Program-made: the position numbers and the translations under genes
Part shown: positions 1 through 5,135 of the stretch, piece by piece
Layout of the letters: each line of letters opens with the position of its first letter
Position numbering within the stretch: the stretch's first letter is position 1
Assembly (NCBI GenBank): GCA_945890905.1
Contig: CAMDDI010000179.1
Location: 1-7,090 of the forward strand
DNA length: 7,090 bases
Origin: Bacteriovorax stolpii
GTDB taxonomy: Bacteria > Bdellovibrionota > Bacteriovoracia > Bacteriovoracales > Bacteriovoracaceae
Direction: 5' to 3'
Notes under the pieces: model-generated
Told to the model about the DNA's origin: nothing
The model's input: the letters and a program-made list of their open reading frames with translations, nothing else
The model's database searches: none

Positions 1-294
1 TTCTCCACGAGTCCCGGAACACTCTGTCTCGTTTCTGAGGATCGAGTCTTTTAACTGAGGATGAGAGAGATCTGCACCAGAGTCAAGAATAGCAATTTTA
101 ACTTCAGGTAAACTTGAAAGTCTTGAACCGACTAGGCCCAAATCCATACCTAACTGAGCATTGTAAGTCTTCGCCTTACTTGTAGTAATTGTTTCTACAA
201 CACTTCTTCCATCATTTTTTAAGAACCACTGATAGAAACCAGCAAAAGAGCTTTGAGAGAAGACAAGAGTAAGGATGATGATAAGTTTATTCAT
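1..294 (-). CDS. S8 family (subtilisin-like) serine peptidase, N-terminal part only
   Basis: This is the first 98 residues of an exported subtilase; the rest lies beyond the left edge. It starts at ATG 294-292. Residues 1-18 form a signal peptide (MNKL, hydrophobic ILTLVF core, then SQSSFA before G19). The sequence KIAILDSGADLSHPQL (about 66-81) is the catalytic-Asp block of family S8, with Asp71 as the active-site acid; the His and Ser blocks would be off-window. YQWFLKNDG (21-29) resembles the QW-x-L-x-N-x-G motif that opens the catalytic domain of kexin-like S8 enzymes. This suggests the domain begins almost directly after the signal peptide, with no room for a usual I9 propeptide. The gene starts one base after the stop of the 1004-residue protein gene and has its AGGGG ribosome site inside that gene, so the two are probably translationally coupled. 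Family assignment is firm; substrate is unknown. Confidence 0.9.
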   Translation of the reverse strand, partial: MNKLIIILTLVFSQSSFAGFYQWFLKNDGRSVVETITTSKAKTYNAQLGMDLGLVGSRLSSLPEVKIAILDSGADLSHPQLKDSILRNETECSGTRGE

Positions 295-295
295 A

Positions 296-3200
296 TTATA
301 CCCCTAAAATCCCGCTTAAAAGGAACTCAGAGTAATTGAAACTCTCTCTACGAATGACATAATTGATCACTCCATCTGCATACTTACCTTGAGAGCGGCC
401 ATACTGATTGGCGTAAACTTTCTTGGTTAGACCTAATTCATCTCCGTAGAACACACCATCAATGGCACCCGTTAAGAAGATGTTTTCTTCTCCAAGCAAA
501 TTGATAAATCCATTAAGAGTGAGCATCTTCTTCATGCGATCAATGTAATTAACTAGACACGATTTGTTGGTTTCTAAAAGAAGAGTTTGCTTGCAGGCCT
601 GGGCCTGTTCCCGAAGAGCTCTAACTCGGGCACGGAATCTTCTCTCAAGAGCTTTTTGATCACTGGCACCTTGGAGGTAAGTGCTAAATGATGAACTTGG
701 ATTTTGATTAAGTTGTTCCGCGATTTCTTGAACTCTCGAATCAAGAAGCTGAATGATGGCAGTATTATAAACAGAGATACTGATTCCCATATCATAAAAT
801 ACCAAAGAATCTGTATTTTGAACTGACTCAAGAGCAAAGATCTCTCTGCCGGCATCGCGGTTGATGTTGGTGATCAAAGTATTTAAATGACGACGATCGA
901 TACGCAGGCCACTCCAGTTCAGACGAACACTTGAATAGAGGTTATCAAGTTCACTCAAAGATGAAGTAGCATTCATTTCAGCTTGGACTTCAACACGCTC
1001 TTCTCTATTATCTCGAAAAATCGCAAGTCTTTGCATGATGGTATTCATTACGTCTTGATTGGCCTCTTTAATTAAAGTAGCGGCTAGACTAGCTGAAAAC
1101 TGAACAGGATTTGCGTTGCTAAAAGTATGCTTACGATAGACGTCAATTTTCTTTTGAGCTCCACGAGAATTTTGAACTGAGATGCTATCTTTTGTATCCT
1201 GAAAGTTCCTCTGAAGGAGCAAAAATGACCATCCAAAGAGGTTTTGCTTAAAGTTGTGTTCAATTAAAGATACCTCAACACTGTTTTTTGCCGCTTCGCT
1301 GTTTAAGTCAAGGTTAGAACCAGTAAAGAACTCGGGGCTAATCTTATAAACCACAGTCTTTGTTTTTCCAAAAGTACGCTTAAAATTGAAGTTTATGATA
1401 GGGATAAAAGCTTGTGTCATCCCAAAATCAATTCCAATATTCTGAATAGGACCTGAGGTCTGATAAACTTGAATATTGTTGTCAGCGTTTTTATAGAAAT
1501 AGAGTCTTCTGATATTCAAAGCATTGTGAGCGGGAGAAACATAAACACCAGAGATCGCGGCAGTGGTCTTGGCCTTGAATCCAAAGTTATCAGAAATAAC
1601 AAACGACTCCCCTACTTCGAGCTTCTCATTCATACTCTTAAGGAGTCTTTGATTAATAAGACTCTTCCAGTTGTCACGGATGCCTAGGAAACTCGATTTT
1701 ACCATTCCTAGAAGGTCCCTTGAAAATCCAATAGAAACTGCATTATCAATGCTTGAAACTTTTGAAAACTTAGTAAATGTTCTGTGGTATCCAACAGATA
1801 ATTCTCCAGACAAACCAATGCTCTTTGGAAGAGCATCGCTAAACATGTTAAGACCAGTACTCACAGAAACACCAATCGTTTCATTCAAAAACAGAGTGCT
1901 TCCGGGACCACTAAGACGCCCCATGGAAATATCTTTAGAAACAAAAACGTCTGCATCAAGAAAGCGAACAAACTTTGTCCCTAGAGATGTATCTTGCTCT
2001 TCGCCTGTATCGAGATAGGCCAAGAAAGCGCGAACAATCTTTTGGAAGTGCTCATCCACTACTTCTTTTGAGTTATCAACCTGAGGGAGAAGGTATCTAT
2101 CAAGTTGAGCGACTGCTAATTCAATAGCTGTATTGATTGAAGTCGTTTTGAGATAAGACATCATTTTGGAAAAACCCAAAGGATTATCAAAAGCTCCGAA
2201 GGCATACTTTCTTGAATGGCCAAGATAGAAAAGTGCCCCAGCTGCATCCTGATAAGTTTGGGTATTTCCGCGCTTAAAAAACAAGCGTCCATTTCTTAGA
2301 CTCTCGCCACTTGTTTCTCTTAAGTTGGCCGTATACTCTTCTCCCTCTAGGTGCAAGATTTTTAACAGAGAGTTGCGACGAGAAAGAAGTTTATTATAAA
2401 GAAGAAGTGAGGGCTCAAAAGGGAAACCTGCAAAGTCAACAATCTCGCTAAAGTCATTTTCTGAAAGTGCGAGTATTCTTTTGGCGACCCAAGTGATGTC
2501 ATCAGTATTAGGATTTAGTTCATGAGAAGCACTGTAATCAAAAAAGAGATCTCCTTGAACAAGGCTTCCAATTTTTCCATCTATTAAGTTAAAGCTCTCA
2601 GAGATATCAACCAGTGTGTAAGGTAAGAGCAGAGAGTTCATGGCACGACTATTCTGAGCGTGGGCGCGATCCATATAACCAAAAGAGAGATCCCAAAGAG
2701 TGTTTTCTTTTTTCACGATAACGACATCATTAATTTTCAGTGAGAGGCCGCGATCTTCAAGTAACCAGCGCTTAGAAATCTCTTCTCTAGTAATCCCAAG
2801 AGGCAAAAATTGTTGTGTGCATTTTTCAATGAATTGATTTTTCTGGTCAACACTTGTGAAACTAACAGTAATCGACTTTTCATGGGTGGTTTTAGGAACC
2901 TGAAAACCAAGTTTAGTTAGGAGTGCCGCGCGGAGAAGATAGTTCTGAGCTTTAACACCCAAGTAAACTTCTAGAGACACTTCTGACCCTGCTGAAGCAC
3001 TAAAACGGTAATTCTCTGAACTCGAATTAAGAGCGGACTTAAAAATTAAATCAGTGGTAGGTAGAGCGAGCTTAATTTTAGCGATCGTACCCTTACTATT
3101 GGTCCAAAGTGATGAATCCTTTGGGTTAAGTGCCGAGAGTTCTTGGTGATTTTCAAACATCAGGTGAACAGTGGCGTTTGAAACCTTAAGGTCTGTAGGA

Positions 3201-3310
3201 AGAGTATCTTCCGAGGCTTTTTTAACCAGTCCGGGCGTGTAGTCCCCGGCCAGGACAATAGAAGAGAGGCTAAGTGCAAAGAATATAGACAGTGTATATA
3301 CTATCTGCAC
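296..3310 (-). CDS. Large exported hypothetical protein, 1004 residues, no recognised domain
   Basis: I do not recognise this family. The start is GTG at 3310-3308, chosen because a near-perfect AAGGAGGT lies four bases upstream and the frame then opens directly into a signal peptide: a hydrophobic stretch at about 3-20 ending VLAG, with likely cleavage after Ala21. Visible regions are a mixed, beta-rich N-terminal part (about 40-260), a more helical part (about 270-435), and a long section of alternating hydrophobic strands (about 450-745). The C-terminal part (about 745-1004) is largely helical and includes an Arg-rich helix near 885-905 (ERRFRARVRALREQ). There are only three cysteines: Cys164 alone, and Cys906 and Cys918, which are close enough to form a disulfide. 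No membrane helix appears after the signal, so the product is likely periplasmic, outer-membrane associated or secreted. It sits between a lipoprotein gene and an S8 protease gene and probably shares their operon; a joint function is inference. The frame is intact, with no sign of decay. Confidence 0.85.
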   Translation of the reverse strand: MQIVYTLSIFFALSLSSIVLAGDYTPGLVKKASEDTLPTDLKVSNATVHLMFENHQELSALNPKDSSLWTNSKGTIAKIKLALPTTDLIFKSALNSSSENYRFSASAGSEVSLEVYLGVKAQNYLLRAALLTKLGFQVPKTTHEKSITVSFTSVDQKNQFIEKCTQQFLPLGITREEISKRWLLEDRGLSLKINDVVIVKKENTLWDLSFGYMDRAHAQNSRAMNSLLLPYTLVDISESFNLIDGKIGSLVQGDLFFDYSASHELNPNTDDITWVAKRILALSENDFSEIVDFAGFPFEPSLLLYNKLLSRRNSLLKILHLEGEEYTANLRETSGESLRNGRLFFKRGNTQTYQDAAGALFYLGHSRKYAFGAFDNPLGFSKMMSYLKTTSINTAIELAVAQLDRYLLPQVDNSKEVVDEHFQKIVRAFLAYLDTGEEQDTSLGTKFVRFLDADVFVSKDISMGRLSGPGSTLFLNETIGVSVSTGLNMFSDALPKSIGLSGELSVGYHRTFTKFSKVSSIDNAVSIGFSRDLLGMVKSSFLGIRDNWKSLINQRLLKSMNEKLEVGESFVISDNFGFKAKTTAAISGVYVSPAHNALNIRRLYFYKNADNNIQVYQTSGPIQNIGIDFGMTQAFIPIINFNFKRTFGKTKTVVYKISPEFFTGSNLDLNSEAAKNSVEVSLIEHNFKQNLFGWSFLLLQRNFQDTKDSISVQNSRGAQKKIDVYRKHTFSNANPVQFSASLAATLIKEANQDVMNTIMQRLAIFRDNREERVEVQAEMNATSSLSELDNLYSSVRLNWSGLRIDRRHLNTLITNINRDAGREIFALESVQNTDSLVFYDMGISISVYNTAIIQLLDSRVQEIAEQLNQNPSSSFSTYLQGASDQKALERRFRARVRALREQAQACKQTLLLETNKSCLVNYIDRMKKMLTLNGFINLLGEENIFLTGAIDGVFYGDELGLTKKVYANQYGRSQGKYADGVINYVIRRESFNYSEFLLSGILGV
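301..305 (-). promoter_or_regulatory. Ribosome binding site of the S8 peptidase, inside the upstream gene
   Basis: The minus strand reads AGGGG, then six bases (TATAAT), then the ATG at 294. The site lies within the last codons of the 1004-residue protein gene, whose TAA at 298-296 falls in the spacer. Ribosomes finishing the upstream gene would stop on this site, which favours coupled translation. The same AGGGG with a six-base spacer precedes the lipoprotein gene. Confidence 0.65.
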
Positions 3311-3313
3311 CTA

Positions 3314-3321
3314 ACCTCCTT
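3314..3321 (-). promoter_or_regulatory. Strong Shine-Dalgarno site that fixes a GTG start
   Basis: The minus strand reads AAGGAGGT, an almost complete match to the 16S rRNA 3' end. The GGAGG core ends four bases (TTAG) before GTG 3310. No ATG lies nearby in the frame, and starting later would cut into the signal peptide, so this site decides the start. The spacer is short but usable. Confidence 0.75.
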
Positions 3322-3338
3322 TTAAATGTGGTAAGTGC

Positions 3339-4037
3339 TTAAATGCTGGACATAAAATCCACGATTGCATTTATAGAAGCAACACTGATGCCATTCTCTT
3401 TCAATTTAGCAAGAGCGGCTTTTTCAGCACTTGGGTTACCCATAGCTGCTTGCAAGTCTTGTAGAGAGCTACCAGTGATAGATTTTACGGCAGAGTTAAT
3501 TTGCTCATAACTTGAATCTGAATTTAGACCAGAAAGAATAGCTCCAGCTTTCAAAGATGCTTCTTCAGACATGCTGAAATCATCTTGAAGAACTGCCGCA
3601 ATCTTTAAAGATTTTTCGGCCTTATTAATAGCTTCAGCAGTGGCTGAATCAAGCATACTTTCATCAGTTACTTTATTGAAGGTAGTTCCAGAGCGAGGAT
3701 CAAGATAGTCACCGTTACCCAAAGAAGTAAGGTTGTTATAAACTCGGCCATCTGTAGTCATACGTTGAAGGTATCCGTAACCAGAGTATGAGAATGCATT
3801 ATATGACATAACATCAATAGCGAAATGGCGATCAGGTGCGAAAATAGTCCCGCGATCTAAGATCACTGAATATCCACCCTGAAGTGATATAGCTTTTGAT
3901 ACTGAAAAGCGGCCACCTTCGTTGTTAAGAGCAGCAACAAAATTTGTCACTTGATCTTCTTGAGATACTGGACCTGATTCACAACCCATAAGAAGCATTG
4001 CCGGTAATACAAGAACTGCGAGTGATGATATTTTCAT
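3339..4037 (-). CDS. Putative outer-membrane lipoprotein of unknown function, 232 residues
   Basis: The N-terminus is a lipoprotein signal peptide: MKISS, a hydrophobic core, then the lipobox LMGC with Cys19 as the lipidated residue. The next residues are Glu and Ser rather than the Asp that retains lipoproteins in the inner membrane of enterobacteria, so outer-membrane placement is likely. Residues about 30-123 look beta-rich with many Gly and Tyr (for example SYSGYGYLQRM near 83-93, and YLDPRSGT near 111-118). Residues about 124-232 are Ala- and Ser-rich and mostly helical. Cys19 is the only cysteine. The start is ATG 4037-4035, with AGGGG six bases upstream. It is the first gene of the probable operon with the 1004-residue protein, whose start follows 28 bases after its TAA. 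The family is not recognised; the lipoprotein call itself is strong. Confidence 0.88.
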   Translation of the reverse strand: MKISSLAVLVLPAMLLMGCESGPVSQEDQVTNFVAALNNEGGRFSVSKAISLQGGYSVILDRGTIFAPDRHFAIDVMSYNAFSYSGYGYLQRMTTDGRVYNNLTSLGNGDYLDPRSGTTFNKVTDESMLDSATAEAINKAEKSLKIAAVLQDDFSMSEEASLKAGAILSGLNSDSSYEQINSAVKSITGSSLQDLQAAMGNPSAEKAALAKLKENGISVASINAIVDFMSSI

Positions 4038-4043
4038 AAGTAA

Positions 4044-4048
4044 CCCCT
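4044..4048 (-). promoter_or_regulatory. Ribosome binding site of the lipoprotein gene
   Basis: The minus strand reads AGGGG, followed by the six-base spacer TTACTT and then ATG 4037. It supports this start, which also places the signal peptide correctly. Confidence 0.6.
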
Positions 4049-4062
4049 ATCGTTTGGTTAGC

Positions 4063-4078
4063 GTCTAAGTTTTTAGAC
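4063..4078 (-). repeat. Perfect 6-bp inverted repeat in the lipoprotein leader
   Basis: GTCTAA and TTAGAC are separated by four bases. The repeat lies 26 to 41 bases upstream of the lipoprotein start codon, between the terminator of the preceding unit and the ribosome site. It could be an operator half-site pair or a small 5' leader hairpin. It has no GC-rich stem and no T-run, so it is not a terminator. The element is directly visible; its role is not established. Confidence 0.4.
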
Positions 4079-4104
4079 AAGTTAATATTGATAGGATGAT
4101 TATG
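4079..4104 (-). promoter_or_regulatory. Likely promoter region of the lipoprotein operon
   Basis: This AT-rich stretch is the only non-coding space available for a promoter of the three downstream genes once the terminator is set aside. It contains weak -10-like hexamers on the minus strand: CATAAT at 4104-4099, TATCAA and TATTAA. None has a convincing -35 partner at 16 to 18 bases, so the exact promoter cannot be named. Confidence 0.25.
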
Positions 4105-4138
4105 AAGAAAATTAAATTCCCCGCCAGAGCGGGGGAGA
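4105..4138 (-). terminator. Rho-independent terminator after the proline iminopeptidase gene
   Basis: The minus-strand transcript would fold CCCCGC (4134-4129), loop TCTG, GCGGGG (4124-4119), a perfect six-pair GC stem. AATTTAATTTTCTT follows as an interrupted T-rich tail. The hairpin begins about 28 bases after the peptidase stop codon. It separates the peptidase unit from the lipoprotein operon. The tail is broken by A residues, so termination may be partial. Confidence 0.7.
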
Positions 4139-4162
4139 ATTTTATAGAGGTGTGTTTATAAA

Positions 4163-5110
4163 TTAGACAGTGGCGAAGTGATCAGTGGCCTCAATGAGTT
4201 TTGAACGAATACTAGGTTCAGTCGCTGAGTGTCCCGCGTCTGGAATAATGAATAGCTTAGACTCAGGAAACGCTTGATTGAGTTCATAGGCACTAGTAGC
4301 TGGGCAAACCACATCGTAGCGTCCTTGCACAATCCAAGTGGGGATATGACGAATCTTATCCACGTTTTCAATCAGCCAATTATCAGTTTTAAAGAAACCC
4401 TTATTCACAAAGTAGTGACACTCAATGCGGGCAAAGGCATCAGCAAATTCATCCCCTGCAAAGTGCTCAATGAATTTAGGATCAGTGAAAAGCTTAGAAG
4501 TGGACCCTTCCCAAATGGACCAGGCCTTGGCGGCTTGAGTGCGAGTTTCCTTATCAGTTGAAGTAAGACGCTTATAGTAAGCACTCACAAGATCACCTCG
4601 TTCATTTTCAGGAATGGCGGCAAGATATTTTGCCCAAGGCTCCGGATAAATAAAGCTCGCCCCTTCTTGATAGAACCAGCGAATTTCTTTTTCTCGCAAT
4701 AAAAAAATTCCACGCAGGATGAGACCCTTCACTTGAGCTGGATGAGAAATAGCATAGGCCAAGGCAAGTGTTGATCCCCACGAACCACCAAAGACAGTCC
4801 ATTTATCAATTTTTAGTTCTTCTCGAAGCATTTCCATGTCGGCCACTAAGTGCCAGGTGGAATTGTCTTTGAGTTCAGAGAATGGTTTTGATTTCCCACA
4901 TCCACGCTGATCAAAAAGAATGATGCGCCAAACTTTCGGATCAAAGTAGCGGCGATGACTCGGATCAATTCCGCCCCCAGGACCTCCGTGAACAAAAACA
5001 ATTGGCCTTCCTTGAGGATTGCCAGCTTCTTCATAATGAAGTGTATGAGTGGCATCAACTTTTAGGGTAGAAGTTTTGTAAGGCTCAATTTCCGGATAAA
5101 ATTCGCGCAT
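4163..5110 (-). CDS. pip: Proline iminopeptidase (EC 3.4.11.5), alpha/beta hydrolase family S33
   Basis: The enzyme releases N-terminal proline from peptides, probably in the cytoplasm, since no signal peptide is present. At 315 residues it matches the usual length of the long bacterial class. The oxyanion-hole motif HGGPGGG is at 41-47 and DQRGCGKS at 67-74. The nucleophile elbow GGSWGS is at 108-113 with Ser110. Asp266 (in GRYDVVCP) and His294 (in DAGHSAT) complete the triad. Glu201 (in WSIWEGS) and Glu230 (in RIECHYF) sit where the Serratia marcescens enzyme has the glutamates that bind the substrate amino terminus. Every expected key residue is therefore present. The start is ATG 5110-5108, with only a weak GAGAG ribosome site six bases upstream. 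The gene follows the preceding gene by 25 bases and is probably co-transcribed with it; a terminator hairpin follows. Specificity for proline is inferred from family motifs. Confidence 0.95.
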   Translation of the reverse strand: MREFYPEIEPYKTSTLKVDATHTLHYEEAGNPQGRPIVFVHGGPGGGIDPSHRRYFDPKVWRIILFDQRGCGKSKPFSELKDNSTWHLVADMEMLREELKIDKWTVFGGSWGSTLALAYAISHPAQVKGLILRGIFLLREKEIRWFYQEGASFIYPEPWAKYLAAIPENERGDLVSAYYKRLTSTDKETRTQAAKAWSIWEGSTSKLFTDPKFIEHFAGDEFADAFARIECHYFVNKGFFKTDNWLIENVDKIRHIPTWIVQGRYDVVCPATSAYELNQAFPESKLFIIPDAGHSATEPSIRSKLIEATDHFATV

Positions 5111-5135
5111 GGGCTGCTCTCACTTTCAAATCAGA

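Noticed and set aside
450..1004. Outer-membrane beta-barrel or autotransporter domain in the 1004-residue protein (residue numbers 450-1004)
   Set aside because: There are many alternating strands in the middle, but the protein ends in a helical region and ILGV rather than a terminal strand with an aromatic last residue. The barrel idea is left open, not called.
1469..2018. Two overlapping open frames on the plus strand (72 and 115 codons)
   Set aside because: They lie opposite the coding sequence of the 1004-residue protein, show no ribosome site or recognisable product, and their composition mirrors the opposite strand.
3311..3338. Terminator between the lipoprotein gene and the 1004-residue protein gene
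   Set aside because: The 28-base gap has no stem-forming inverted repeat and is occupied by the strong ribosome site.
4063..4078. LexA-type SOS operator
   Set aside because: The half-sites GTCTAA and TTAGAC do not match the LexA boxes I know from other proteobacteria, so no regulator is named.
4156..5058. Short open frames overlapping the proline iminopeptidase gene on both strands
   Set aside because: The peptidase is a clear full-length family member with every catalytic residue, so the other frames are shadows. None encodes a recognisable motif.
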